From the NCBI RefSeq assembly GCF_041146395.1, contig NC_090984.1:80735114-80799113 (forward strand): 64,000 nucleotides of DNA, written 5' to 3'. Within the stretch, counting starts at the first letter, position 1, and every line of letters begins with the position of its first letter. The notes beneath the pieces were generated by a model. The model saw only the letters and a list, made by a program, of their open reading frames with translations, was not told the origin of the DNA and did no database searches. Of this stretch, positions 13,426 through 25,617 are shown in pieces. This stretch comes from Eulemur rufifrons. Taxonomy: Eukaryota > Chordata > Mammalia > Primates > Lemuridae. The translations under genes and the position numbers were made by a program.

Positions 13426-14399
13426 ATAAGAAGCTTCTGATTCTCCTGACTGGGGTTAAAATGCCCTTTAAATGTGCATTAAATAGTATGCATAGGAGGG
13501 GTGTGCTAGCACTTAATAAATCAGCAAAAAGAATCTGTGTGGAAATTAGAAGAAATGCAGTCAATGTGCAAGTCAACAAGTCAATGTGTCAACATATTCT
13601 GAAAGAGTTAGGAAAATCCTGCAATTATACCAGTGATGAGCATCTGACAGACAGGTGAATAAAACAGACAGCCCATGACATCACCATTTCAGTCTTTCCA
13701 GAAGAGATTGAGGTACAATACCCTCTAGTGTAATATTCTTTCTCCCTACACAAGGACGTTTTGTCATTAATATCCTTCTTAACACAAGAAGCACCAATGG
13801 TATTTTCCTACTTCTGCAGGCCCAATTTCAGAACCATAGTTAAATGACTGGTTTTTTTAAAAGGAAAAAAAAGAGTTTGGCATTACAGGAAACATTTTTC
13901 AAAATCATTTCATTTTATGATTTGGAGATTTAAAGGCCTGTGTTATGGTTCCTTATCCATTATCCTAGATTGAACTACTGATCATTTCTCTAAATTTCAG
14001 GGTCAGCTGGAACACCCTGAAATAAAACTCTCAGATATTTAAAGGAGGCATTTCCTAAGACAATGCTCATCTCCTTTCTTCCCCAGCACAGACAACCAGT
14101 GATAGACACTGGGCTTATGCAAGATTTTGAAACCCTTCCACCCACCCACCCAGAAAGTATGTAAACTGCTATGAATGAGAAGGATGTTCTCTCGGGGTTA
14201 AGTGTTTCATCAAAGCTAATGTAATTTTTTGAAATAAATAAGTTAGTACTTCAATATTCTTCACGAATTATTGACTCCCCTCCCAACCAAGCCCCACTCA
14301 TTACCAAGAGCAAGCAGAGACTTGGCCTTTCAAAGGGCCCTTTTGTCATGATCCCTCCCAGTTAGAAATCTGGGTGATAACTACTGAGTTAAGAATAAA

Positions 14400-14845
14400 T
14401 CCTTACACATTGAAATCAAGGTTTCGCCACCATCTGGCCCATCTCATCTTCCACATCTCCCTCCTACAAACATTAAACTCTAATTGACTTTAGCTACCAG
14501 CCATTTCCAAAACACATCACTTACTCTTTCTCATCTTGCATTCTGCTAATAATGCTGTCACCTTCGTCCAGACTGACTTCCTTCCATCTTCACCTATTTA
14601 AACCTACCTATCCTTCAAGGTGCAGTTCAAATGCCCCTCCTCTATGAAATTTGCAGACCAACACAGCCAGAGATGAGTTCTCTCTCAGCCATGACACTCA
14701 GACTATACCCATTCCCTGTGGCTTCTCACCTCCCGAATTTAACTATATTCTATCTGTATAATCCATCTGCCCTACTGGCCTGTAAGTTTCTTGATGGCAA
14801 ATATTGTAATAATTCTTCATAAATAATGTGTTCAACAAATAGTAA
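14400..14845 (+). mobile_element. L2 3'-end fragment
   Basis: Sense L2 text is visible: 'cttcaaggtgcagttcaaatgcccc', quoted in part, then 'tctatgaaatttgcagacc', and the terminal 'ctgtaagtttcttgatggcaaat' followed by 'tgttcaacaaat'. The open frame at 14631-14822 belongs to this repeat and is not a gene. Confidence 0.75.
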
Positions 14846-16541
14846 TCTTTGTTTTTAAAAGTCTTAGCAAATGCTCCACATCACTAATCACATATTTCTC
14901 CATTTCCAATTTGCCTAGCGCTCAAGCGCTGTGTGAAAAGGATGGGCAACCAAGGTCCTTTTAATTAATTTCCAAACTTCTTCACACCACTCACCCCATT
15001 CTAGCTTTCCTTACAGTCATCATCATGGATGAGCCCCTCGGAGAAGTCAATTCTTCTTTGAACCTACACTTCATAATCAGGATTCACAATTGGAACAGAA
15101 ATTTGTTTTTTGCCCTATAGCCTGATCCCTTAGGTTTTGAAATTTTTATTATGATGATGTAGGAAACATTTTCATCATATGAGAAAACATCCTTCCTCCT
15201 ACATAACAGATATAGAGGTCACAGAGCACATGGCCTGCCAACCAGCATCTCATCAGAAGGACAGAGTTCATCATTTGGATAGTGGGTGCTTTCCGCAACT
15301 CTATCCACACAGGCGCTCCTGAAGAACCACCTGCTGAGGAGGACAGGATTGTAATAGCTCAAACACTGACACGATTTATAATCATTTCTCAGTTTGAACC
15401 TATGTCACACTCACCCTGGAAGAGATTTTTCTTCCTGTCTGGGACACACTTTCTTCCATCACTTTTGAAGGTTACTAAAACAAAACACTCTCCTCTTGCC
15501 TCTTTTATGGGGGGGTGGGGGGGGTTGATGCTTTTAAGAGTGGAGGGGACTCTGTATCCCTCCTCTGGAAGAATTTAAACCAATCAGATTGTTTTCCTGG
15601 ATTTTTCTGACAGCTCATCCTTTACCACATCGGAGGCAAAGCCTCAGCCGCCTTGTGAAAAGGCAAACGATACGCAGAGAGACACAGCTTGGTCCTCTAC
15701 TAAGGAACTTTTCTATGAACACCAGCTGCTACTGTTGGACAGATTCTAGGGAAAGTTGACCAACCCTGGAGAGGTCAAAGTTCAGGGATAGCAGGTTGAT
15801 TTTCAATTAAATTTCACAATTTAGGAAATCTATGTTTCTAATTTTGAAAAAAAAAAACAGATAACAGACTAAAAAAAGTAGGTCCTTAGAACATAAAATA
15901 TTGCCAAAACGTAAGTAGCTTTCAGGTTCAAATTTTAATTACAAATTAAATCTAGATGATTATGTTTACACCAAAGCAGTGTCCACATGGCAGTATTAGT
16001 AACATTTACTGAAGCCAAAGCAACAAAACCACATCAGGTAGAAGATACATCTCTGGAAAGAAGACAAACTGCACAGAGATGATTACGTCCCTTCTTCCCT
16101 GTCATTCCTCATGAAGAGAACAGCAGAGCAGTACAATTTAAAATGTTGCAAAGCACCACTACTCCCTTTCAACTTTTACCTGTTCTGTTATTCTTCAATC
16201 AATTGAAAAAAGGCAAAGTTGGGATAGGCTTTTATGCCCCATACCTCTAAAAGAATTCACGGAGCTCAGCCAGAAAGCGATGTTGCTGCTTAAATGATAA
16301 AGGGATAATTCTAACTTAATTTATTAATAAAAGGATAAACCATTAGGGAGTTGAGCACCTCAGGGCTTATCCATAAGAGCTAAGACATTTTATTACTAGA
16401 TTTATATATCCCCATAACAGCCAGATCAAAAGTGAGTAAAAGTCATTTCCACATAATGACTATCTGGTAGCCCACGGATAATGAGTTTATCTCTATCCAT
16501 CTCTCATTAGGAAGGGACTGGCCCCTTCACAAATACAGTAC
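14846..16541. other. Unassigned unique sequence
   Basis: I see no repeat or gene I can name. A G-rich run (about 15509-15526, two G runs of seven and eight separated by a T) is the only compositional peculiarity. The 98-codon frame at 15282-15578 crosses that run and shows no domain. Confidence 0.35.
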
Positions 16542-16558
16542 AGACTGGATAAACTTTA

Positions 16559-17990
16559 TTTATTTTTTTATTTCAGCATATTTATTATGGGGGTACAAAT
16601 GTTTAGGTTACGTATATTGCCTTTGCCCCACCCAAGTCAGAGCTTCAAACATGTCCATCCTCTAGACGGCGCGCACCACACCCATTAGGTGTGTATATCC
16701 CCATCCCCTTCTTCCCCCTCCCATCTGCCCGACACCTGATGAATGTTACTACTATATGTGCATCTAAGTGTTGATCAGTTAATACCAGTTTGATGGTGAG
16801 TAATGTGGTGCTTGTTTTTCCTTTCTTGGGATACTTCACTTAGTAGAATGGGCTCCAGTTCCATCCAGGATAATACAAGAGGTACTAGATAACCATTGTT
16901 TTTTGTGGCTGAGTAGAACTCCATGGTATACATATACCACATTTTATTAATCCACTCATGTATTGATGGGCACTTGGGTTGTTTCCACATCTTTGCAATT
17001 ATGAATTGTGCTGCTATAAACATTCGAGTGCAGATGTCTTTTTTAAAGAATATCTATTGTTCTTTTGGGTAGATTGCCCAGTAATGGTCCCCACACATCC
17101 ATAATTTTCACATTAAAATGGTCATTTTTTTATTGTTGTTGCTGTGATTGCCTTCGGGGTCTTCCTCATAAGTTCTTTGCCTAGGCCAATGTTTATAAGA
17201 GTGTTTCCAACATTTTCTTCTAGAATTCTTATAGTTTCATGCCTTGGGTTTAAGTCTGTTATCCACTGTGAGTTGATTTTTGTGAGAGGTGAAAGGTGCG
17301 GATCCTGTTTCCGTCTTCTACATGTGGCTATCCAATTTTCCCAGCACCATTTATTGAATAAGAATTCTGTTCTCCAGTGTTCTCCCAGGCAAGCAGCACC
17401 TGGGAGAGCTGGCCAATAGGGAGCTCACAGTCTGAGTGCCCTCAGTCCACTACAGGGCCACAGAAGGAAAGGTCCTGTTCCTTGCAGATGCATCCAGGTG
17501 GTGGCTAAATTGTCTCTCTCGGCAGCCATGGGTTGGGGAGGGGAAGGGGAGAATGAAGCAATATGGCGCCTGCCGATAGGCTCGGGTCTGCGGGCCAGGA
17601 GGTGCCCCGAGAGAGCTGGGAGCCTGGTGCCCTGTCTGCAGAGGCTCACTGCTCACTGGCAGCGGCCGTCTCTGGGCTGGTGTTGGCAGGTCTCTCCAAC
17701 TGCTCAGGAGCCCACCCGTAGTCCAGGATGCAAGGGAGGGGAAATGTAACTGCTCCACCTACCCTTGTTGCTGGTCTCCAAGCCTTAAGGGGGGCCTTTC
17801 TCCTTCCAGTTTCCTCCACAGCTGCATCCTGTGGAGTCTCCTGTAGTTTCAGGCACCCTGCCTTCCAACCCTCATCCAATCTATGTTTGTCTGCCTATTT
17901 ATTTTTTTTCACTTTCTTCTGAAATCTATCTTTCTTGCAGAGACACGCTGGCTGGAGGTTTTTCTCGTCAGCCATCTTGCCCCTCCCCCA
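16559..17990 (-). mobile_element. Antisense L1 with internal deletion, both ends kept
   Basis: Reading right to left on the minus strand, the element starts with an L1 5' UTR (17990 to about 17372). It then jumps to an ORF2 segment (about 17370-17097), jumps again to the ORF2 tail (about 17095-16775), and ends with the 3' UTR and A-rich tail at 16559-16580. Most of ORF1 and ORF2 is missing. Imperfect direct repeats 16542-16558 and 18004-18020 match at 14 of 17 bases and may be the target-site duplication, although 13 bases separate the right copy from the L1 5' end. The minus open frame 16775-17023 is the ORF2 C terminus. Confidence 0.85.
17372..17990 (-). promoter_or_regulatory. L1 5' UTR promoter region, antisense
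   Basis: This GC-richer segment reads on the minus strand as a LINE-1 5' UTR. It begins with GGGGGAGGGGCAAGATGGC (17989-17971), in which the CAAGATGG core is a YY1-type site. In known primate L1 promoters a YY1 site lies at nearly the same distance from the 5' end and helps set the transcription start. The several open frames in this interval (17425-18025, both strands) are by-products of the GC-rich composition. Whether any promoter activity remains cannot be judged from sequence alone. Confidence 0.75.
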
Positions 17991-18020
17991 TCACAGTGTT
18001 TCCAGAGTGGCTAAATTTTA

Positions 18021-18770
18021 CATAAAGCTTTCATGAAGAAAGAGCTGGAAAGAATTTCCCAGAGCATCGGGAAAAGCAGATTCTAACCTCATCTGCACTG
18101 GCTGGGCTTGACGAATTTAACCTTGACATGCTTCCACTTCTGAAAAGGTAAAATGCAAACACCCTTGACAAAAACTCACTTTCCTCAGACAGTTTTTGCC
18201 AGGATTAATGATATTAGTGTCTGTTACAAGAAAAATGTACAAATAGAATCCACAGCTGTATTTTTTTGTTGTTCTAACTGTGGCCATGATCAAGCCTGGT
18301 AAAGACAAGGATTCAGTAAGAAAAAATGCAGAAGTCTGTTACTGAGGATCAGCAGTAATATTCTTACATGTTAGGTGGACTTTCTGTGTTGAGCCAGTTG
18401 TTCATCTAGCCTCATGGCACCCAAGGTGGCTTACACGCAGCTCTGAGCTCTTCTGATCAGAATTTCCCAGTCCACCAGGGCCATGTGGACCATGTCAAGA
18501 TGCCTCCCTAGAGGAACACATTAGGAGTTGCTAAACTATGTCCACTCATCCATCTCCTGATCTGGAGTATAGCTTTTGACTGCTTGTTCATTAGTTTGGT
18601 AATAAACAACAGCAAAAGTAAAAGCAAGTTTTAATGTAGTCCAAGTCCTCATTCTCATCAATCTTCAAATCCAAACTTTGTCTTCAGGCCTACCTCACCA
18701 AGTCAGGACAATTTGCATCTTGCCAACCCATGAGAAACAACATTGTCCTGCAATGAGCATTGCCTGACAT
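18021..18770. other. Unassigned unique sequence
   Basis: No repeat or gene could be assigned. The short open frame at 18117-18308 has no recognisable feature. Confidence 0.35.
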
Positions 18771-18928
18771 GAGTGGTTCTCAACCCTGGATACACAGTAG
18801 GATCACCTGGGGAACTCTTAAAACCCAGCTGCCTACACAGCATCCTAAGTCAGATTCTCTGGGGTGTGTTACTGCTGTTGAAGCCTTCCCATGTGACTCC
18901 AAATTATACTCAAGATTGAGAACCACTG
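18771..18928. mobile_element. MER5A-type hAT-Charlie MITE
   Basis: The element opens with 'gagtggttctcaaccctgg' and closes with 'gattgagaaccactg', the inverted ends of MER5A. Interior phrases 'aggatcacctggggaactc' and 'ctaagtcagattctctgggg' also fit. It is about 158 bp long, close to a full-length copy. Confidence 0.85.
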
Positions 18929-19309
18929 CTATAGAGTATCTTCCTCTCATACTAGTTCAGTGCTGGGATGACCAGTTCATCCCAGTTTGCCCAGAACTTT
19001 CTCAGTTTCAGCACTGAAAGTCCCACATCCCAGGAACCTCTTCAGTCCAAGCAAACCAGGACAGTTGGTCAGCCAACTGCTGAACTCTGTTTTATCAATA
19101 ACAGAGTTTCAACACTATTTTATTCTTCTTAGACTTTCCATTAACAAACCATCTCAAATCAAAATCCACTATTCTTCACCTACACCATAAATGCTTGTTA
19201 TTCTGCATTTCATTCCCCATCCAAAGAATTCAGGGATAAAATGTCTAAGACCCAAGGGACATTGACTCATGAGCAAAAAAATTACCTGAAAAAGTTAAAA
19301 CGGATTTCA

Positions 19310-19410
19310 ATGAATATTTACTAAGAGCCTACTATGTGCCAAGGACAGTTTCAAATGCTGTAGATCAAAGAATAAGACAACAAGCTTACATTCAGAGTGT
19401 TCGCAATCCG
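19310..19410 (-). mobile_element. L2 3'-end fragment
   Basis: The text 'tgaatatttactaagagcc', 'tactatgtgcc' and 'aagcttacattcagagtg' is the reverse complement of the L2 terminus. The copy is short and diverged. Confidence 0.5.
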
Positions 19411-20010
19411 CTAGCACTGTAACAGGCAAGGGAGAAAAAGGAGAGACCAAGGGAAACAAAGAAAATGAAGAGGTAGATTCAAAAGTAAGAGAAGCAAAAA
19501 AATTTGCATGTTTTATACTATAATTTTAAACTTTAGCCTTTACAGGAAAATATAGTACATATCTGCTCAAAATAAAATGTTAATGCTAGGAGAACAAAGA
19601 CAGGAACTTCCACAGATGATTTTTAAAAGCACTTTTCTTCATATATCACTTCAGAAAATATCTTATTTCTAAAATTTAAAAATCAGGGCAGATGAGCTGA
19701 TTCAGAACTACTTAAAGCTCCTAGAAAATCCAAGGTCAATGACCATTACAAAGTGCACAGTATATCTGAACTAAGGGAGTCTCGCATTGGTAATTGGCCT
19801 CCATTTTGGAATTGTGCTCATTATACTATGACTAACCCTCTCTTGTGTAATTCACTTAACAAAAGCAAGAAGTAAGAAGAGCACTGCACTGATAGGTCAA
19901 GCTACATTAATAAGATATGGAAACAAACACTGAAAAGGTAATCTCAGAACCTTATAAGAAAATGAAATACAGTCCACTCTTTTAATAAAATCAAACACTG
20001 AAAAATAACT

Positions 20011-20312
20011 GGGCTGGGTTCAGTGGCTCAGACCTGTAATCCCAGTGACTCAGGAGGCTGAGGCAGGAGGGTGGCTTGAAACCAGGAGTTCAAGACCAGC
20101 CTGGGCAACATAGCAAGACCCTGTCTCTAGAAAAATGAAAAAAATTAGCCAAGCTGGTGGCACATACCCGTAGTCCTAGCTACTGGGGAGGCTGAGGTGG
20201 GAGAATCATCTGACCTGAGGAGTTAGAAACTGTAGTGTGAGCAATTATCATGCCACTGCACTCCAGCCTGGGTGACAGGGCAAGACCTGGTCTCTTTAGA
20301 AAAAAAAAAAAA
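20011..20312 (+). mobile_element. AluJ-like dimeric SINE
   Basis: A left arm ('gggctgggttcagtggctca'), an A-rich linker and a right arm ending 'ccactgcactccagcctgg' are followed by an A tail. It lacks the extended lemur linker and is visibly more mutated than the copy at 21046, so it is an old Alu from early primate evolution. Confidence 0.9.
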
Positions 20313-20419
20313 GAAAAGCAAGTGAGGTTGAAAATAAGTAAAGCCAAAAAGTCAAATGAATTAAATTATATTATATTTTCAATAATAATTCAAAATGAGG
20401 TAATTGTCACACTCGATGG

Positions 20420-20650
20420 ATAAGAAGGAAAGCTCTGGTGTCAGGATTTGAATCTCAGCTTTTTCACTTACTTGAGCAAATTACTTAGTATCACCATTCC
20501 TTAAGTTTCTCATCTATAAAATGAGGTAAAGACACAACTATAGGGTTGTTTTATTAAAAATAGGTTAATTATGTTATTATAGGTTGATTAAATGAGATAA
20601 TACATTGAGAAAGTGAACAGTATTGTGCTTTGTTCATATTAAGTATATAA
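20420..20650 (+). mobile_element. MIR SINE
   Basis: The MIR order is visible: 'gtgtcaggatttgaatctcagc', quoted in part, then 'gagcaaattacttag', then 'tctcatctataaaatgagg', then 'aaatgagataatacattgag'. Sense orientation, moderately diverged. Confidence 0.8.
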
Positions 20651-21045
20651 AATTAATGTTAACTTATAACCATTGATGTTATTACAGAGCAAGAGCCCAT
20701 CTCTAAAAGAAAATACAAAAACTGGAAGACAATTTCAGCATTCATTCTAGAGCATTCTCAGCCACCAGAAAGACTTGATATGGTCAATTTTGAGTAGGTT
20801 TAAATTTGTTATTTTATATTTCTACAGAAAAAGTAATTATAGGTTTGTTCCACTATTTTTAAATCTAATCAGAAAGTTGCCGTAACAGCTCTCTCTTTTC
20901 CCCTGTTTTCATTTCACTCCAGAAAAAAAAAGTATAACTAATCACCACATCAACCTTCAAAATATCTAAGAACACTTAAGTTCTATTTCTTTTTTTCTTA
21001 CTGAGAAATGGACAAAAGAAAAGTGAAGTAAAAAGGTTTGTTTTC

Positions 21046-21384
21046 GGCCGGGCGAGGTGGCTCACGCCTGTAATCCTAGCACTCTGGGAGGCCGAGGTGG
21101 GCGGATCATTTCAGCCCAGGAGTTCGAGACCAGCCTGAGCAAGAGCGAGACCCCATCTCTACTAAAAATAGAAAGAAATGATATGGACAGCTAAAAATAT
21201 ATATAGAAAAAATTAGCCGGGCATGGTGGCGCATGCCTGTAGTCCCAGCTACTCGGGAGGCTGAGACAGGAGGATCCCTTGAGCTCAGGAGTTTGAGGTT
21301 GCTGTGAGCTAGGCTGACACCACGGCACTCACTCTAGCCTGGGCAACAGAGTGAGACTCTGTCTCAAAAAAAAAAAAAAAAAAA
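21046..21384 (+). mobile_element. Young lemur-type Alu with perfect TSD
   Basis: This full-length dimeric Alu starts at ggccgggcg and ends with an A run of more than 20. The right arm is preceded by the extended linker containing 'gatatggacagctaaaaat' and 'tatagaaaaaattagccgg', a hallmark of lemur Alu. A 15-base perfect duplication, aaaaggtttgttttc, flanks it at 21031-21045 and 21385-21399. The insertion sits beside the antisense L1 that begins at about 21400. Confidence 0.95.
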
Positions 21385-21399
21385 AAAAGGTTTGTTTTC

Positions 21400-22005
21400 A
21401 ATTTTGCTACATTGATATATTGCATTGTGGTGAAGTCAGAACTTCAGTGTATACATCACTGAAGCAACACACATTGTGCCCACCAAACGCCCTCCCACAT
21501 TCCACTCCTCTCCCACCTCCCAACCCCTCCAAGTCTCCATCGGCCATTGTTCCACACTCTGCTTCCATGTATACACATTATTTACCTCCCACTTCTAAAT
21601 GAGAGGTTTAAGTGCCTTTTTGTGTCTAAGTTGTCTCACTTAAGATAATGGCCTCCAGTTCCATCCATGTTGCTGCAAAAGACATGATTTCATTCTTTTC
21701 TATGGCTGAATAGTATTCTATAGTGTATTTGCACCACATTTTCTGTATCCAATCCTCTACTGTTGGGCACTTAGATTGATTCCATATTTTGTTATTGTGA
21801 ATAGTGCTGCAATAAACATACAACTGCAGGTATCTTTTTGATATATTGACTTCTTTTCCTTTGGGTAGATACCACAAGTGGGATTGCTGGATGATATGGT
21901 AGTTACAGTTTTAGTTCTTTGAGAAATCTCCATACTGTTTTCCATAGATGTCGCATTAATTTACATTCCCACCAACAGGGTATAAGAGTTCCCTTTTCAA
22001 AGTAA
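21400..22005 (-). mobile_element. Antisense L1 3' UTR and ORF2 tail
   Basis: Plus-strand phrases 'ggcctccagttccatccatg', 'ctgaatagtattctatagtg' and 'caataaacatacaactgcag' are reverse complements of the L1 ORF2 tail. The two overlapping minus-strand open frames at 21626-21945 are ORF2 relics, with pieces such as WIQKMWCKYTIEYYSAIEKNE. The copy is older than those at 6246 and 54766, of L1MA/L1PB type. Confidence 0.85.
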
Positions 22006-22279
22006 AAAGTTTTTACTACTTTATATTACAACTCAAATGACCAATTACATAGGTTATAGTTCCTACATGATCCTATAGGATCATGTCTAAAATTAGCTCA
22101 GTTTAAATAGGAAGCATTTCTGGGTGAAGGCTCCAGGGGTGTGCTGGAGCTGGCTTGCACCAGCTTGATTGCTGAATTTGGGGAGCTTGTTAGGTTACAC
22201 CAGTAGCTTAAAATCAGCCTTGCAGGGACTATTTATACCACAGTAGCTGGCAAGAGCTACCAGAAATCAGGACCTTTTT

Positions 22280-23370
22280 AAAAAATTGACAAATAATAAT
22301 TGTATGTATTTATAGGGTACAATGTGATAGTTTGATACATGTTTACATCGTGGAGTGATTAAATCAAGTTTATTAACATGCCATCACCTCACATATTTAT
22401 TTTTCATGCAATATATCTCAAAACTAATTCTTCCTGTTTAAGAGGAATTTTGTATCCTTTTTACCAATATCTCCCCATTTTATGCTCACCCCTCACTCCC
22501 ACCTCTGGTAACCACTATTCTACCCTCTACTTTTATGTGTTCAACTTGTTAGATTCCACATATAAGTGAGACTGTACACCATTTGTCTTTCTGTGCCTGG
22601 CTTATTTCATTTAGCATAATTGCCTCCAGGTTCATCCATATTTGTTACAAATGACAGGATCTCCTTCTTTTTAAAGGCTGAATAGTATTCCACTGTGTGT
22701 ATATACCACATTGTCTTTATCCAGTTGTCCATCGTTAGGCACTTAGGTTGATTCCATAATTGGGCTATTGTGAATAAAGCTGTAATGACCATGGGAATGC
22801 AAATATCTCTTTGACATACTGATTTATTTTCATTGTATTATATATATATATGCAGAAGTGGGATTGCTAGATCATATGGTAGTTCTATTTTCAGTTTTTT
22901 GAGGAACCTTCCTACTGTTTCCCATAATGGCTGTACCAATTTACATTTCCACCAACAGTGTACAAGTTTCCCTTTTTCTCCATTCTCAACAACATTTGTT
23001 AACTTTCATCTTTTTTATAATGGCCATTCTCACAGGTATGAGCTGATATCTCAGTACAGTTTTTATTTGAATTTCCCTGATGATTAATGATACTGAGCAT
23101 CTTTTTTTCATATACCTCTTGGCCATTTGTATGTCTTCTTTTGAGAAATGTCTATTCAAGTCTTTTGCCCATTTTAATAGGGTTATTTATTTCCTTGCTA
23201 TTGAATTGTTTGAGTTTCTTATATATTTTGGATATTAACTACTTCTCAGATGTATGGTTTGCAAATATTTTCACCAGTCCATGGGTTATCTCCTCACCCT
23301 TAATTGTTTCCTTTGCTGTGCAGAAGCTGATTGTTAGACATTTACCAGCACATCACTTGTTCTAGGTCAT
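22280..23370 (-). mobile_element. Antisense L1 (L1MA/L1PB type), 1.1 kb
   Basis: The left edge carries the reversed 3' terminus ('gtatttatagggtacaatgtg'). The right edge reaches 'cctttgctgtgcagaagctg', which lies within ORF2. The copy is 5'-truncated and carries many disablements. The open frames between 22378 and 23365 on both strands lie inside it and are not genes. Confidence 0.88.
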
Positions 23371-25617
23371 CGCCTATCTTCAATGTGTTCAGTCAGATGC
23401 AATTTTTTTAAAAAGATTAAAAAGGTGAATTCTGAAGCAGAAAAATAAGAGTCTCAATGATAGCCATCAGTGAAATGGCCAAAGGAACACAGGGAATAAA
23501 AATTTTTCCTACCATGGTGATAGAATATGATGGAAAAAAGAAACTGCTCTGTATCTCAGCTCAAAATAGATCCAGCTTTAAAGAGGAAAGGCACAAAGAA
23601 AGCTACAGTGTAGCAAGAGGTTGATGAGGCACCCAGGGAAATTGTGGTGAGGGTGTGACAGACCCTCACCCTCTCTAGCTGCACCATTTCCCCACTGCGG
23701 CGTTGGTAAGTGGGCATGTTGGGAAGCTCAAATACGGGGTTTCTAAGAGGGACCTGAATCTTTTTATATAAGATTTACCCCAGTTTCACAGATCAGGATG
23801 CCTTTCCTTTCCACAGCCCCACTATGATGCCCTTCGTGAAGTTTAAATACAAAATTTGATTCCAAAGCCTTTCTTCTCTGTCATATCAAAGTAATGCCAA
23901 GGAAGAAGACAAAAAGATAGTCTTTTATCTCCCATTCTGAAGGTGATCTTCAAGGTGAGAGATGTTTTACTTTTGTTCATGCTTTGTAAGCAAGAACAGA
24001 AAATTACTTTGAGTTCTGACTGGTAGGTTTCTATTTATGTTTGTATCCAAACATGTTAGAACACTGGTTTCCTGCTTCTTTCCCAGGAATGTGCTTTATG
24101 TGTCCACTGTGTCCCTCCTAATCTCTCACATCCCTTTTTGTGACAGTCTAAAGTGAAGGTGCAGCAGGTCAAACTTTCATTGATTTAGCAATGCCTCCCT
24201 TGGCTTGGAGAGGTGGAGAAATGTTTCCTGTCCCTTAAGAGGCATAAAGGTAGAAAATCAGGTTTTTCAAAAGGCAGTCACACTCTGCCCATGTGAATAC
24301 TTTTCTTAGCCTGCTTGAGCTCTGACACCCTACACCGACTGCTCACATACCTGGATGCACTCTAGAACCCCAGTCAGGCTCTGACACCTGGCATCAGGAC
24401 ACGAGCACCTCCCACCTCTCCCAGACCCCCACCCCCTACTGTCTCCACCCCAGTGGATGCCCACTAAACCTTCTCTGGCTTCAATGCCCAGTGCTGGGCT
24501 AACCCTTCTCACCTAGCTCAGGCTCCGAAACCTCTTGAGTTCTGGGGTTCCTTTAAACTCTTCATATCTGGAATAATTTATCTCTCTCTTTTTCCCCAGC
24601 AGAATTTTCTATAAATGTTCCTATGTTCCATAGAAAGAAAATAGGGAAAAGAGGGAGAGAGGGAGGAAAGAACAAAAGAAGGAAATATCCAGAGACATTT
24701 TCTAACCACACACCTCTGCATGTTCATAAAACTAGATCCTTTTCCTTCTACTGCTTTTTCATGTTCCTTGGATTGTCAACATTATTCAGCTATGGCAACA
24801 CCCATCAACACTGCAGCCACACATCATTTGCAATTCCTCTACATCTTAACAGTTCACTCTTTTCCCAAGATATTTTGCAGGAAAGAGAAAAAAGAAAAGG
24901 GTAAGAAAATTTTTGCTCTGCAGCAGCCCTGGGAATTTTTAAACAGAGAGGTGCATTCACACCATTAAGCTAGCAAAAAAAACAAAAAAAGGATTTGTTT
25001 TCCCAGAGCTATTAAAAAACTAAAAACAAAACAAAACAAACAAACAACAAAAAAAACCTTAAAAGGGAAAACAAATTCATCACAAAATTTAGATGTCACT
25101 AAAAATATTTCATTAACTCAAGATGAGCAGTACATTGGGCTCCAACCACTTTCCTTCCTGAGGTAACACTGATAACTTGATACCAAAAGTGAGAAAGGAA
25201 CAGATAAAGTCACCCTCTCCCTGGACAATAGCATACCCAATCTGAGAAAAGCAAAAGGAGAGGCAGTACAGACACTAGCTGGAAAATAAAACTTATAACA
25301 GGCTTACTGGAATCCATCATGCCTAGCTATTTATTAGAAAGCATAGGTTACAGGGTACTTTTGGACAGCTGTAGGCACTCATTTGCATTTGAAGGTAAAC
25401 AATGGGCAGCTAAAGGAGGTTTAATTAACTTTGCTTTTAATTACTACTGTGATGTAATTAATAATTATCTCTTGTCCCCAAAACTTTTTTTTTTTTTTTT
25501 TTGGTTAATCTTTTGTTGATGAGATCTGACAAAGGATGGAGTGGCAAGATTTTTTAATCCTTTATGACTCATGAGAACTTTCAAGCCCCCCAGTTGAAAA
25601 TTTTAGCATCTAATATA
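23371..25617. other. Unassigned sequence with A-rich and T-rich tracts
   Basis: No gene is recognised. The stretch 24301-24540 is relatively GC-rich but has no CpG cluster or exon-like signature. An A/C-rich low-complexity block lies at 24975-25060. An 18-base T run at 25485-25502 could be the tail of a degraded minus-strand insertion, but I see no element attached to it. Confidence 0.35.

Noticed and set aside
17425..18025. Cluster of overlapping frames on both strands, suggesting a gene
   Set aside because: They fall inside the L1 5' UTR, whose GC content lowers stop frequency.
25485..25502. 18-base T run as a tail of an antisense retro-element
   Set aside because: No element body or flanking direct repeat could be identified next to it.
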